Assembly (NCBI GenBank): GCA_964614525.1
Contig: CAZTPA010000017.1
Location: 1-47,130, forward strand
DNA from: PWND01 sp964614525
Lineage (GTDB): Bacteria > Bacteroidota > Bacteroidia > Bacteroidales > UBA7960
Length of the DNA stretch: 47,130 bases
Reading direction: 5' to 3'
The position numbers and the translations under genes were made by a program. This document shows positions 23,957 through 33,157 of the stretch, in pieces. The number at the start of each line of letters is the position of its first letter. Position 1 is the first letter of the stretch. The notes below the pieces were generated by a model that saw only the letters and a list, made by a program, of their open reading frames with translations, had not been told where the DNA came from and searched no databases.

Positions 23957-25417
23957 TTATTTTTTGGGAATGTTCTTTAAAACATCCAATGTTAAGTCCC
24001 AAAAACGACCAACTGTATCAATTTTCAGCCTTTCATCAGGAGAGTGTGCTCCTTTTATTGTTGGTCCGTAAGAAATCATATCCATATCCGGATACTTTTC
24101 CCCTATCAAGCCGCATTCCAGACCGGCATGAATAGCCAAAACTTTTGGTTTTTCATCAAATAGCTTAACAAAAGAAGACTCCATTATTTTGAGAATTTCA
24201 GAATCCATATTAGGAGTCCAACCCGGATATCCGTCTCCGTGTTTAATTTTTGCACCGGCAAGGGTAAAAACACTGGCAAACATATCCGCAACATCTCTGA
24301 TTTCAGACTCAACACTACTTCTTTGGCTGGAAGCAATAATAATTTCAAAATCACTTGTTTTTACAGAAGCAAGATTTGTTGAAGTTTCAACTAATCCGGG
24401 AATATCAGGAGACATGGTAATTACTCCATGCGGACATGCATATAAAGCATTCAATAATTTATTTTGAGTTTCATAATTTATAAAATTCTCAGGCATATCA
24501 ATATCTTCTATCAGAAACTCAAGATCCGGCTCATTGGTTTTCAATTCAAATTTTATATCCTTTGAAAGCTTATCAAACAATTCCTGAAAAGACCTTTTGT
24601 ATCGCTGAGGAATAGAAATTATTGCTGAAGCTTCTCTGGCAATAGCATTTCTAAGATTACCGCCATCAATTTTTGACAATCTAAGCTCAAACATTTTATC
24701 ACAATTCCAAAGGACTCTGTTAAGAATTTTTATTGCGTTGCCTCTGCCCTTATCAATATCATCACCTGAATGTCCGCCTTTTAGACCTTTTACAATTATT
24801 TTATGTGAGTTATGATCACTTTCGGGCTTCACTTTCTCATACTTAATTGTGGCTAATGTATCCATGCCACCCGCACAACCAATAAACAACTCTCCATCAT
24901 CCTCAGAATCAAGGTTTAGCAGAATTTTTCCTTCCAAAAAGTCTTTTTCAAGAGCAAAAGCACCTGTCAAACCTGTTTCCTCATCAACGGTGAAGAGACA
25001 TTCTATTGGGCCATGTTTTATTTCTTTTGATTCCAATATTGCAAGTTGAACAGCAATGCCAATACCATCATCTGCACCGAGTGTTGTTCCTGTTGCCTTA
25101 ACCCATCCATTGTCTATTCGAGGCACAATTGGATCTTTATCAAAATCATGTTCTACATCTGAATTCTTCTCACAAACCATATCAATATGACTTTGCAAAA
25201 TAGTAATCTTTTTATCTTCGTATCCTGCTTGTGCTTCCTTTTTTATAAGAATATTTCCAATTCTATCCTGTTTATATTCCAAGCCATGATTCTTTGCAAA
25301 ATCAATTATATAAGCTGCTATCTTTTCTTCATTTTTTGATGGCCTGGGTATGGCACAAATTTCTTCAAAAAAATCCCACACTCTTTTTGGCTCAAGCTGT
25401 CCTAATATTTTTCCCAT
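23957..25417 (-). CDS. pepD: Aminoacyl-histidine dipeptidase (cytosol non-specific dipeptidase)
   Basis: Metal-dependent M20-family peptidase that splits dipeptides such as carnosine-like Xaa-His in the cytoplasm. The 486-residue length is typical. Metal ligands and catalytic residues are in place: H77 and D79 (LQSHIDMVCEK), bridging D116 (GADDGIG), the catalytic base pair E146/E147 (VDEETGLTGA), D170 (LNLDSED) and a C-terminal histidine in GAHSPDERLKI. The lid domain with KGLKGGHSGDDI is intact. It stands alone, convergent with lepA. Confidence 0.95.
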   Translation of the reverse strand: MGKILGQLEPKRVWDFFEEICAIPRPSKNEEKIAAYIIDFAKNHGLEYKQDRIGNILIKKEAQAGYEDKKITILQSHIDMVCEKNSDVEHDFDKDPIVPRIDNGWVKATGTTLGADDGIGIAVQLAILESKEIKHGPIECLFTVDEETGLTGAFALEKDFLEGKILLNLDSEDDGELFIGCAGGMDTLATIKYEKVKPESDHNSHKIIVKGLKGGHSGDDIDKGRGNAIKILNRVLWNCDKMFELRLSKIDGGNLRNAIAREASAIISIPQRYKRSFQELFDKLSKDIKFELKTNEPDLEFLIEDIDMPENFINYETQNKLLNALYACPHGVITMSPDIPGLVETSTNLASVKTSDFEIIIASSQRSSVESEIRDVADMFASVFTLAGAKIKHGDGYPGWTPNMDSEILKIMESSFVKLFDEKPKVLAIHAGLECGLIGEKYPDMDMISYGPTIKGAHSPDERLKIDTVGRFWDLTLDVLKNIPKK

Positions 25418-25604
25418 AATTTATCCTTTTTTCAAATTTTACTTATTTATATAATAAAAAAAGCTATTACAATAAGTTTGCTTTTCTTAAATGTACAACA
25501 AACAAAGTTACATTTTTTTGTTTAAAGATTAAACATGAAAAAAAACAACAATAATTCAAATCAAAATATTTACTTTGTAAAACAAATTTTAAAAAACATC
25601 AAAT

Positions 25605-26171
25605 ATGGAAAATTCATTAATTATAATAATTGTTGCGGTTGTTTTAGTTTTATTTGTAATGATTGCATACAATCGCCTGGTAAGGCTACGCAATGAAGCA
25701 AAAAAAGCTTTTGCAACCATTGATGCAATGGCAAAAAAACGTTATGACCTTATTCCCAATCTTGTTGCCACAGTACAAAAATACATGGACCATGAGAGAG
25801 AAACATTAACAGAAATTACTGAACTCAGGGCAAAAGCCATATCGGGCAACTTAAGTGATAATGAAAAGATTGACTTGAATAATAAAATCAACAGTGCTTT
25901 AGGTAACATAATGGTTGCTGTTGAGAACTATCCTGATTTGAAAGCTAATCAGAACTTTTTACAGTTACAAGGCTCTCTTAATGAAGTTGAAGAGCAACTT
26001 TCTGCAGCACGCAGAGCTTATAATGCAGCTGTAACCGACTACAATAATGCGGTGCAAATGTTTCCTTCAAATGTTTTTGCAATGCTGTTTGGTTTCAAAC
26101 CTAAACTCTTATTTGAAATATCAGAAAAGGAGAGACAAAATGTAGATGTAAAATCTCTTTTTAACAGTTAA
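25605..26171 (+). CDS. LemA family membrane protein
   Basis: 188 residues with an N-terminal membrane helix at about 4-22 and then the LemA helical domain: RLVRLRNEAKKAFATIDAMAKKRYDLIPNLVATVQKYMDHERETL, AAVTDYNNAVQMFPSNVFAMLFGFK. The short N-terminus puts the helical domain on one side of the inner membrane. LemA proteins have no settled biochemical role. The next gene encodes a DUF3137 protein, and LemA and DUF3137 genes are often paired, so they probably work together. Confidence 0.93.
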   Translation: MENSLIIIIVAVVLVLFVMIAYNRLVRLRNEAKKAFATIDAMAKKRYDLIPNLVATVQKYMDHERETLTEITELRAKAISGNLSDNEKIDLNNKINSALGNIMVAVENYPDLKANQNFLQLQGSLNEVEEQLSAARRAYNAAVTDYNNAVQMFPSNVFAMLFGFKPKLLFEISEKERQNVDVKSLFNS

Positions 26172-26188
26172 AATAAAAAAAGACACAT

Positions 26189-27175
26189 ATGAGGACAATG
26201 AATGAATTTGTTGATTTTTTCAACAAGAGCATGATGACAAATCTTTTAAAGCTTGAATTAAGGCGTAAAAGGATTTTAAAATTTGCATTATTAAGTTTTT
26301 TTATAGCCATAGCCGGTATATGTATAACAGTCCTTATCTCATTATTAGCTTGCAAAAACAATGAATGTACCTGGATTATAATAATTGCAGGCACTATAAT
26401 CTCAATTATAGTTTCAATAATTTTTTATAGTATTAAAGGAAGAGATAAAACGTTTTATAATGATTTTAAAGTGCAGGTAGTAAAATCTATTGTTAGTTTT
26501 GTTAGTCCAACTCTTACTTACAATGCACAAAATCACATAGGATTGGATAGCTTTGAACGCTCAAGAATATTTCTCACAAAAGTTGACAGGTTCAGAGGAG
26601 ATGATTTAGTAGAAGGCATTCTGGATAAAACACAAATATGGTTTTCTGAAATAAATGCAGAGTACAAACAAACAACTACAGATTCAAAAGGAAGAACAAA
26701 AACCACATGGCACAAAATATTCAAAGGTTTATTTTTTATTGCTGATTTTAACAAACATTTTTCAACTTCTACTGTAGTATTACCTAATAAGCTGGGACGT
26801 GGAAGTTTTGCCCGTTTTTTCCAAAGGATGAATCTTGCCAGAAAAGAAAAACTTGTAAAACTCGAAGATCCAGATTTCAATAAGTTCTTTGTAGTTTACG
26901 GAGAAGACCAAATAGAAGCAAGATATATACTTTCTACCTCATTAATGCAAAGGATTACAGAGTTTAAGAAAAAGCACAAAAATGCTCTCTATATCTCCTT
27001 TGTTAATTCCTTTTTGTATGTAGGAATAAGCTATAATAAGAATCTATTTGAGCCTTCTTATTTCAAAAAGCTAACAAGGTTTGATGTTGTCAAAGAATAT
27101 TTTGAAGACTTACAGCTCGCTGTTGGCATCGTTGAAGATTTGAATCTCAACAATCGTATTTGGACGAAGCAATAG
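26189..27175 (+). CDS. DUF3137 membrane protein
   Basis: 328 residues. Two membrane helices lie close together at about 32-52 and 61-80, then a cytoplasmic-looking domain of about 240 residues. That domain has the pattern of DUF3137 proteins: a 'GLFFIADFNKHFSTSTVVLPNK' stretch, 'LEDPDFNKFFVVYGEDQIEARYILSTSLMQRITEFKKKHK' and 'ISFVNSFLYVGISYNKNLFEPS'. It starts 17 bases after the LemA gene, and ATGs at 26189 and 26198 are both possible starts. Function unknown; the pairing suggests a membrane complex with LemA. Convergent with the YitT gene, 6 bases between stops. Confidence 0.88.
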   Translation: MRTMNEFVDFFNKSMMTNLLKLELRRKRILKFALLSFFIAIAGICITVLISLLACKNNECTWIIIIAGTIISIIVSIIFYSIKGRDKTFYNDFKVQVVKSIVSFVSPTLTYNAQNHIGLDSFERSRIFLTKVDRFRGDDLVEGILDKTQIWFSEINAEYKQTTTDSKGRTKTTWHKIFKGLFFIADFNKHFSTSTVVLPNKLGRGSFARFFQRMNLARKEKLVKLEDPDFNKFFVVYGEDQIEARYILSTSLMQRITEFKKKHKNALYISFVNSFLYVGISYNKNLFEPSYFKKLTRFDVVKEYFEDLQLAVGIVEDLNLNNRIWTKQ

Positions 27176-27181
27176 CAAATT

Positions 27182-28072
27182 TTAATGCTTTATTGGGTCA
27201 AATCCTTTGCCAAACACTCCCATAACATTTGAAACGGTGATGAAAGCCTCCGGATCAATTTCTTTAATAGTGCGATAAACATCGGAAGTTTCATATCTTC
27301 TAACCACAACCATCAGCAAACAACCATCCTCTTTGCTATACCAGCCTTTTGCGTTAACAAGCGTTACGCCTCTGCCAATATCATTAGCAATACGCTTGGC
27401 AATGTCTTCATGATTTCTGGAAAATATAAACATCTGAACACTCTGCCTATGACCCATTAACAGCATATCAATAGAATAGGATGTAATGGCCATAGCAACA
27501 TATCCATATACAATTGTTTCAATACTTTGGAACACAAAATATGATGAGGAAATTATTACAATATCAATGAGTAAAATAATTCTGCCGGGAGTAATATTTC
27601 TGTATTTATTAATTAACATTGCAATAATATCAGTACCACCTGTACTTCCACCCTGGGTAAAAACCATACCTATGCTAACTCCGGAAAGTATACCACCAAT
27701 TATTGCAGACATAAATCGATCTGAAACGATTGGTTCTGTAAAATATGGAGAAAGCAATGTCAGGAAAAACGACAAAACAACAATAGCATATACGGTTTTA
27801 ATTCCGAATTTTAAACCTAATCTTCTAATACCAAAAATCAACAAAACTACATTGATAAGCAAAAATGTAGCGCCAACTGGAAACCCGCTTGAATAATAAA
27901 CTAAAGCAGCAATACCTGTAACACCTCCGCCAACAATTTCGGAGGGAAGTAAAAAAGCAGACCATGCAAGAGCATTAATAAATAAACCTAATGTAATTAT
28001 TGAATAGGTTTTTATTGTGAGTAGAAAAGGGTACTTATGCCTTGGCGATTTCATGAATTTTTTATATCCCAT
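27182..28072 (-). CDS. YitT family membrane protein (DUF161 + DUF2179)
   Basis: A 296-residue protein with about five or six membrane helices in the first 210 residues (LPSEIVGGGVTGIAALVYY, GMVFTQGGSTGGTDIIAMLINKY) and a C-terminal soluble DUF2179 domain (GRGVTLVNAKGWYSKEDGCLLMVVVRRYE ... DPEAFITVSNVMGVFGKGF). The glycine-rich motifs in the two halves are the hallmark of the YitT/YvjA group. Transport function is assumed but substrate unknown. It is a single gene with a -7 box at 28099-28106. Confidence 0.92.
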   Translation of the reverse strand: MGYKKFMKSPRHKYPFLLTIKTYSIITLGLFINALAWSAFLLPSEIVGGGVTGIAALVYYSSGFPVGATFLLINVVLLIFGIRRLGLKFGIKTVYAIVVLSFFLTLLSPYFTEPIVSDRFMSAIIGGILSGVSIGMVFTQGGSTGGTDIIAMLINKYRNITPGRIILLIDIVIISSSYFVFQSIETIVYGYVAMAITSYSIDMLLMGHRQSVQMFIFSRNHEDIAKRIANDIGRGVTLVNAKGWYSKEDGCLLMVVVRRYETSDVYRTIKEIDPEAFITVSNVMGVFGKGFDPIKH

Positions 28073-28098
28073 ATATCTGAATTTTTAGATTTAATGTG

Positions 28099-28106
28099 CA
28101 AAAATA
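28099..28106 (-). promoter_or_regulatory. Possible -7 box of the YitT gene
   Basis: Minus-strand TATTTTTG, a full match to TAnnTTTG, about 27 bases upstream of the start codon. No -33 TTTG at the standard spacing. Confidence 0.35.
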
Positions 28107-28212
28107 ATCAAAAAAAGTATCTTATACAGACAATAGAATGCATCTATTTTTTAACTTTGTAAATTATAACATATAGATAAATAAACCGTTATAAAGATTA
28201 GAATGCTTTTTT

Positions 28213-28245
28213 TTTGTTAAAACAAAACAATATTGTTTAAATTTG
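28213..28245 (+). promoter_or_regulatory. Predicted promoter of the 28259 gene and aldehyde dehydrogenase
   Basis: TTTG (28213-28216), 21 bases, TAAATTTG (28238-28245): an exact fit to the Bacteroidota pattern. The -7 box ends 14 bases before the ATG at 28259, so the leader would be only about 8 bases long. Confidence 0.6.
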
Positions 28246-28258
28246 AAAAAATAAAGTC

Positions 28259-28906
28259 ATGAAAGCAATTTTAATATTCTGTGTCTCTGTCATTTTCTGC
28301 CTGAATACATCCGCTTTTAATGATAGCCTCCTGATACAACATACCACCCCAAAAGAAGACAGCCGGTTTTCTTTTATTCCAAACTTTGGACTTCAACTTG
28401 GTAGTTCGTACAGTCAGTTTTCGGGATATGGTTCTTTATTTTCTCAGTCTATAACCCCAACAATGACCTGGAGTCCTGTAAAAAACTTAAGGATTAGTGC
28501 CGGAGCAATTATTTCAAATTTTAACACCGGATCTTCTTCATCCTTCAACGATATGGCTTTTGGGTCTTCTCCTATTGAGGGCAGCATATTAAATAACAAC
28601 TTTACAAGCTCAATGTTTTTTGTTGCCGGTTCTTACGATATAAATCAAAGGTTAACTATTTCAGGAGCAGGATACTACGATCAAAATAAAGCATCAATGA
28701 TGTTTTATAATCCTAACACAAATTTCAACAACAATGAAATTAAAGGTATGATGTTAGGATTAGATTATAAGATTAGTGATAATTTAAGATTTGGTGCTGA
28801 GATAAATATTTCTTCCGGATACAATTATATGTCACCATATAATATGTCACCCTTCAATCAAGGGTTTCAGAATTCTTCACCTTTCAGAAGATATAATGGT
28901 TGGTAA
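28259..28906 (+). CDS. Small secreted outer-membrane-type protein
   Basis: 215 residues that I cannot assign to a named family. Signal peptide at 1-19 (FCLNTSAF). The mature part alternates polar and hydrophobic residues and is rich in S, N, F and G with repeated 'F..GSSYSQFSGYGSLFSQS', 'LRISAGAIISNF' and 'LRFGAEINISSGYNYM' segments. This fits a small beta-barrel of 8-10 strands. The tail (NMSPFNQGFQNSSPFRRYNGW) is polar but ends in tryptophan. The promoter at 28213-28245 is strong. The aldehyde dehydrogenase gene begins 12 bases later and is probably cotranscribed. Confidence 0.65.
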   Translation: MKAILIFCVSVIFCLNTSAFNDSLLIQHTTPKEDSRFSFIPNFGLQLGSSYSQFSGYGSLFSQSITPTMTWSPVKNLRISAGAIISNFNTGSSSSFNDMAFGSSPIEGSILNNNFTSSMFFVAGSYDINQRLTISGAGYYDQNKASMMFYNPNTNFNNNEIKGMMLGLDYKISDNLRFGAEINISSGYNYMSPYNMSPFNQGFQNSSPFRRYNGW

Positions 28907-28918
28907 AACAATTTTGAT

Positions 28919-30331
28919 ATGAAAAAGTATAAAATTTATGCAGGAGGGGAGTTTTTAGAAACACCCCTTTCTTTATTGGTTTCATCCTCTTTTGATAATA
29001 AAATTTTTGCAGAGACTTACCAGGCAACTGAAGAGATTTTAAACTTCTCGATAAAAAGAGCCGAAGAAGCATTTGAGGAATTAAAAGGACTTGCCGCATT
29101 TGAAAAGAGTAAAATATTATTTGAAATTGCATCTGAGCTTTCAGCCCGCGAGGAGCATTTTGCTTCAATTATCGCAAAAGAAGCTTCAAAGCCCTGGAGA
29201 TACGCTCTGGCAGAAACCCGTCGTGCTGTGCAAACTTTCAAAGTAGCCGCCGAAGAAGCAAAGCGTTTGCCAATGGAATATTTACGCTTAGATTGGTCTG
29301 TGGAAGGCAGAGGAAGAGAAGGATTAGTAAAGCACTTTCCGGTTGGGCCTATTGCAGGCATTAGCCCTTTCAATTTCCCGCTAAATCTGGCAGTACATAA
29401 AATTGCACCGGCAATAGCCGCAGGATGTCCGATAATATTAAAACCGGCATCTTCTACTCCTCTTACAACCTTGGCTTTAGCAGAAATTATTGATAATACT
29501 GATCTTCCTAAAGGCTCTGTTTCAATTTTACCAATGAATCGTGACACAGGCAATCTACTTGTCACAAGTGACAAACTAAAACTTCTAACTTTTACGGGGT
29601 CTTCTGAGGTTGGCTGGAAAATGAAAGCACAAGCAGGTAAAAAGAAGCTCGTACTGGAACTTGGTGGCAATGCAGGAACTATCATAACAGAAACAGCAGA
29701 AATACAACATGCAGCTAAACGATGTGTTGTTGGTGGATTTGCCTATCAAGGGCAGGTTTGCATTCACGCTCAAAGAATTTTCGTACACAAAACAGTTTTT
29801 GATGATTTCATAAAAGAATTTATTCCTCAGGTGAAAAACTTAAAATTTGGAGATCCATTATCTAAGGACACCGACATTACTACAATGATTGATGAGGATA
29901 ACGCGATTAGAGTTGAAAAGTGGGTTGATGAGGCAGTGAGTGAAGGCGCAGAACTTCTTTGCGGAGGCAAAAGAAACGGAGCGTATTATCACCCAACAGT
30001 AATTACAAATGTAACAGCTGATATGAAAGTATCATGCAGGGAAGTTTTTGGCCCGGTAGTTACTATTCAGTCATACGATAATTTTAAAGACGCAATAGAC
30101 GCTGTAAACAATACAAATTATGGTTTACAGGCCGGAATTTTTACTAATAAAATTGATGAACTCGATATTGCTTTTAACAACATAGAAGTTGGTGGCATTA
30201 TCCACAATGACGTTCCGGTTTTCAGGACAGACCACATGCCTTATGGAGGCGTGAAGGATAGTGGTATTGGTAGAGAGGGTGTAAAATATGCTATTCATGA
30301 CATGATGGAGCCACGAATTCTGGTAAAATAG
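28919..30331 (+). CDS. NAD(P)+-dependent aldehyde dehydrogenase
   Basis: Oxidises an aldehyde to a carboxylate in the cytoplasm. The 470 residues contain the whole ALDH core: N152 (SPFNFPLN), K175 (ILKPASSTPL), the nucleotide-site FTGSSEVG (225-232), the general base E247 (LVLELGGN) and catalytic C281 (YQGQVCIHAQR), then EVFGPVVT and PYGGVKDSGIGREG. The 'GQVCI' context is common in the lactaldehyde/phosphonoacetaldehyde and semialdehyde branches, but substrate cannot be fixed. It follows the barrel-like gene by 12 bases and is convergent with tadA, 10 bases between stops. Confidence 0.93.
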   Translation: MKKYKIYAGGEFLETPLSLLVSSSFDNKIFAETYQATEEILNFSIKRAEEAFEELKGLAAFEKSKILFEIASELSAREEHFASIIAKEASKPWRYALAETRRAVQTFKVAAEEAKRLPMEYLRLDWSVEGRGREGLVKHFPVGPIAGISPFNFPLNLAVHKIAPAIAAGCPIILKPASSTPLTTLALAEIIDNTDLPKGSVSILPMNRDTGNLLVTSDKLKLLTFTGSSEVGWKMKAQAGKKKLVLELGGNAGTIITETAEIQHAAKRCVVGGFAYQGQVCIHAQRIFVHKTVFDDFIKEFIPQVKNLKFGDPLSKDTDITTMIDEDNAIRVEKWVDEAVSEGAELLCGGKRNGAYYHPTVITNVTADMKVSCREVFGPVVTIQSYDNFKDAIDAVNNTNYGLQAGIFTNKIDELDIAFNNIEVGGIIHNDVPVFRTDHMPYGGVKDSGIGREGVKYAIHDMMEPRILVK

Positions 30332-30341
30332 GAAGCTTGTT

Positions 30342-30824
30342 TTAATCTCTCAAATTATTAAAGAATTCATTAAGCAAAAATGCGGATTCATTGGCTTTTA
30401 TACCTTTAACAATAATAGTTTTAGGGTGGAATACATTATCATTAAAATTAGAATAGCCTTTCTTCGGATCTTCGGCAGCATATACAACTTTAGAAATTTG
30501 TGCCCACATTAAAGCCCCGGCGCACATTAAACAAGGTTCAAGACTAACATATAATGTGCAATCTTTAAGATACTTTCCTCCCAAAAAATCTGCTGCAGCT
30601 GTAATAGCCTGCATTTCTGCATGAGCTGTAACATCCTTTAATCGCTCTGTTAGATTATGTGCCCTTGCAATAATTTGATTATCACAAACTACAACAGCGC
30701 CGACAGGCACCTCCCCTATTTCCAAAGCTTTTTCTGCTTCCTTTATAGCTTCTCCCATAAAATGCTCATCTGAAAACACCGAAAATTCCATACAAAATTT
30801 GTTATGATTATTTGTGTTAAACAC
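30342..30824 (-). CDS. tadA: tRNA adenosine(34) deaminase (TadA-type)
   Basis: Zinc deaminase that converts A34 of tRNA-Arg to inosine. The catalytic and zinc residues are clear: H68-A-E70 (TAHAEMQAI) and P-C98-L-M-C101 (LEPCLMCAGAL), with the TadA-style GEVPVGAVVV (37-46) and N57 in RAHNLTE. Length from the first ATG is 160 residues. The methionine at residue 12 (start 30791) gives a more usual N-terminus (MEFSVFSDEHFMGEAIKEAEKAL) and may be the real start. A guanine deaminase is the main alternative within this fold but is less likely. The gene follows ispH by 22 bases on the same strand. Confidence 0.88.
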   Translation of the reverse strand: MFNTNNHNKFCMEFSVFSDEHFMGEAIKEAEKALEIGEVPVGAVVVCDNQIIARAHNLTERLKDVTAHAEMQAITAAADFLGGKYLKDCTLYVSLEPCLMCAGALMWAQISKVVYAAEDPKKGYSNFNDNVFHPKTIIVKGIKANESAFLLNEFFNNLRD

Positions 30825-30846
30825 TATAATAGAACCCTTAGCTTTC

Positions 30847-31722
30847 TTACAATTCTTTTAAATATTCACTTACTTTTTCCATTAGCCAGTGCGGTGTAGA
30901 AGTAGCACCTGTGATACCTACCACCTCATTTTTCTCAAACCAATCAGCTTTGATTTCTTCCGGGCGACTCACAAAGTATGCATTTACATTCACATTACTG
31001 CAAACATCAAATAGTACTTTTGCATTTGAAGATTTCTTACCACCAACAAAAATTACTTTGGAATAATTGGAACAGAATTTTTTCAGTAAAGGATACCTGT
31101 TAGCCACTCTTCGGCAAATAGTGTCTTTCACTATAACATTCTTACCTGCTTTTTTCAGAAAATCCACAATTTTATAAAAAGAATCGACAGACATTGTTGT
31201 TTGGCTATAGATAGTAATATCATCGGGTAATGCATTCAAATCAATATCATCAATACTCTCAATAATCAATGCGTTATTATCAATCTGACCATTAAGTGCA
31301 ATAATCTCAGGATGTTCCTGTTTTCCGAATATTAAAATAAATTCATTGTTTTGATAAGACATTCTGACTTTTTCCTGTAATTTTTTTACAATAGGGCATG
31401 ATGCATCAATAATTTTATTGTTGTTTTCCCTGGCTATTTTGTAGCTGCGCGGATGCTCTCCATGAGCACGAAACAAGACTGTTTTTTCTGAAAGCTTGCC
31501 GAGATCTTCATGCTTAATTGTTTTCATACCCTTGCTTGTCAAGCGGTTTACTTCTTCATCATTGTGAACAATTTCACCAAGACAGAATAATTCATCACCA
31601 TTTTTTATAGCCTCCTCTGCTTTGTTTATGGCTTCTACAACGCCAAAACAAAAACCGGAATCAGAATCAATAACCGTTTGAAGATTTAATTTTCCCATTT
31701 CAAATTTATCAATACAATGCAA
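30847..31722 (-). CDS. ispH: 4-hydroxy-3-methylbut-2-enyl diphosphate reductase
   Basis: Last enzyme of the methylerythritol phosphate pathway, giving isopentenyl and dimethylallyl diphosphate. The three iron-sulfur cysteines are present as C25 (GFCFGV), C109 (DASCPIV) and C203 (TICRRVANR), with active-site histidines H53 (EIVHND), H87 (FRAHGEHP) and H137 (GKQEHPE) and the SQTT segment. The second methionine (residue 9, start at 31698) gives the more typical MGKLNLQTVIDSDSGFCFGV N-terminus, so the annotated first ATG may be upstream of the true start. Its product DMAPP is also the prenyl donor used by UbiX. tadA follows 22 bases downstream. Confidence 0.95.
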   Translation of the reverse strand: MHCIDKFEMGKLNLQTVIDSDSGFCFGVVEAINKAEEAIKNGDELFCLGEIVHNDEEVNRLTSKGMKTIKHEDLGKLSEKTVLFRAHGEHPRSYKIARENNNKIIDASCPIVKKLQEKVRMSYQNNEFILIFGKQEHPEIIALNGQIDNNALIIESIDDIDLNALPDDITIYSQTTMSVDSFYKIVDFLKKAGKNVIVKDTICRRVANRYPLLKKFCSNYSKVIFVGGKKSSNAKVLFDVCSNVNVNAYFVSRPEEIKADWFEKNEVVGITGATSTPHWLMEKVSEYLKEL

Positions 31723-31793
31723 AATTATACTTTTCCTTATGTATTATAAATATTTATAACAAAATAATAACAAATCATTTTGTTTGAAAATTG

Positions 31794-31801
31794 TAAATTT
31801 G
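31794..31801 (+). promoter_or_regulatory. Predicted -7 box that fixes the start of the 31829 gene
   Basis: TAAATTTG followed by CA, a full match. It ends 27 bases before the ATG at 31829 and lies inside the longer open frame that begins at 31784, so translation from 31784 is unlikely. No -33 TTTG at the standard distance. Confidence 0.4.
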
Positions 31802-31828
31802 CATTTAGATTTCAAAGAATCGCAACTT

Positions 31829-32575
31829 ATGAAAAAACTTATTTTAATAGCATTTATTACTTTTATTTCAAACATTTCATATTGTCAGAATAAAGATTTT
31901 AAGATTTATCAGGATATGATATATGATTCCTATATTTCTGATAAGATTTCAATTTGGGAAGGAACACTTGGCATAATGGAAGCATCATACGAAAAGGATC
32001 CATCACCTGAAAAATTATATGATATAGTATTGGCACAGTATGGACTTGTTGGTTATTATTTGGGAAATGATAATAAAAAACGAGGTCGTTTATACATTAA
32101 TAAATCTGAACCATACTTAAAGAAATTATTAATCACACCGGGATATGAAGCACAAGCGCATGCTTTTCAAAGTGCTTTTTATGGTTATGAAATTTCTCTA
32201 AACAAGTTCAAGGGCGCCACATTGGGTGTAAAGAGCAATAAGGCTGTTGATTATGCAGTAGAGTTAAATCCTCTTTATCCGAGGGTTTGGGTTGAAAAAG
32301 GAAATGTTAGCTTTTATACTCCTTCACTACTTGGAGGTTCTAAATCCGAAGCAGTAAAACACTATTCTAAAGCTATAGAATTATTTGAAAATGGTATTGC
32401 AAATAATCACAGATGGTTATATTTAAACACATTAATTTCATTGGCTAAATCTTATGAATACACAGGGGATATTGATGCAGCAATGGAAATAATGGAAAAG
32501 GTTTTGGAATATGAACCCAAATTTAAATGGGCAAAAGAAGACTATTTGCCAAGCTTGAAATCTCAGGATGATTAA
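31829..32575 (+). CDS. Secreted TPR-like protein
   Basis: The frame is open from an ATG at 31784, but I choose 31829 because it begins a clean signal peptide (MKKLILIAFITFISNISYCQ) and lies just after a -7 box. The mature protein of about 228 residues is helical. The C-terminal part has TPR-like units (YSKAIELFENGIANNHRWLYLNTLISLAKSYEYTGDIDAAMEIMEKVLEYEP), and there is a 'NPLYPRVWVEKGNVSFYTPSLLGGSKSEAVKHY' segment that recalls a family of periplasmic TPR proteins in Bacteroidota. Function unknown. Convergent with gmk, 6 bases between stops. Confidence 0.72.
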   Translation: MKKLILIAFITFISNISYCQNKDFKIYQDMIYDSYISDKISIWEGTLGIMEASYEKDPSPEKLYDIVLAQYGLVGYYLGNDNKKRGRLYINKSEPYLKKLLITPGYEAQAHAFQSAFYGYEISLNKFKGATLGVKSNKAVDYAVELNPLYPRVWVEKGNVSFYTPSLLGGSKSEAVKHYSKAIELFENGIANNHRWLYLNTLISLAKSYEYTGDIDAAMEIMEKVLEYEPKFKWAKEDYLPSLKSQDD

Positions 32576-32581
32576 TCTTTT

Positions 32582-33157
32582 TTAAGAAATAAACGTCTTT
32601 ACTTTTCTTTCTGCCTCATCGATTGCATCGCTTAAGCTGTCATTAATAATAACTACATCAAAACGAGAAGCAAATTCCATTTCAAACTCTGCTTTATCCA
32701 ATCTTTTCTTTAGTGTTTCCGGGGTTTCTGTTTCTCTGTTTTGCAAGCGATTCTTCAAATCTTCCATTGAGGGCGGCATAATAAAAACTGAAAGTGCTTT
32801 GTCTTGATATTGTTCTTTAATATTTAATCCACCTACAACATCGACATCAAAAATCACATGATTTCCTTTTGCCCATATCCGATTAACTTCCGACTTTAAT
32901 GTACCGTAAAAATGGTCTTTATACACCTCTTCCCATTCCAGGAACTCATCAGCTTCAATCTTTTTTCTGAATTCATCGGCAGAAATGAAATAATAATCTT
33001 TTCCATGCACCTCATGTGGTCTTTTGGGCCTTGAGCAAGCGGAGACAGAAAATTCCAGATTAGGAATTCGTTTCAGTAATTCTTTAACAATACTGGTTTT
33101 CCCCGATCCGGATGGTGCAGAAAAAATAAAAAGTTTACCGTCCATTTTATAATACAT
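32582..33157 (-). CDS. gmk: Guanylate kinase
   Basis: Phosphorylates GMP to GDP with ATP. The P-loop APSGSGKT (14-21), the GMP-binding SACSRPKRPHEVHGKDYYFIS stretch and the later FDVDVVGG and RLQNRETETPETLKKRLDKAEFEM segments are all typical. The length, 191 residues, is normal. The first ATG (33157) lies inside the end of yicC, overlapping it by 11 bases; methionine 5 (33145) would remove the overlap. yicC and gmk form a conserved pair. The nadD gene that often follows gmk in this phylum is absent, its place being taken by the convergent secreted protein. Confidence 0.97.
   Translation of the reverse strand: MYYKMDGKLFIFSAPSGSGKTSIVKELLKRIPNLEFSVSACSRPKRPHEVHGKDYYFISADEFRKKIEADEFLEWEEVYKDHFYGTLKSEVNRIWAKGNHVIFDVDVVGGLNIKEQYQDKALSVFIMPPSMEDLKNRLQNRETETPETLKKRLDKAEFEMEFASRFDVVIINDSLSDAIDEAERKVKTFIS

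Noticed and set aside
29017..29685. 222-residue minus-strand frame
   Set aside because: Antisense to the aldehyde dehydrogenase, whose catalytic residues are all present.
31701..31708. TAAATTTG on the minus strand just before ispH methionine 9
   Set aside because: Only 2 bases from the likely start codon and without a -33 partner, so transcription from it would begin inside the coding sequence.
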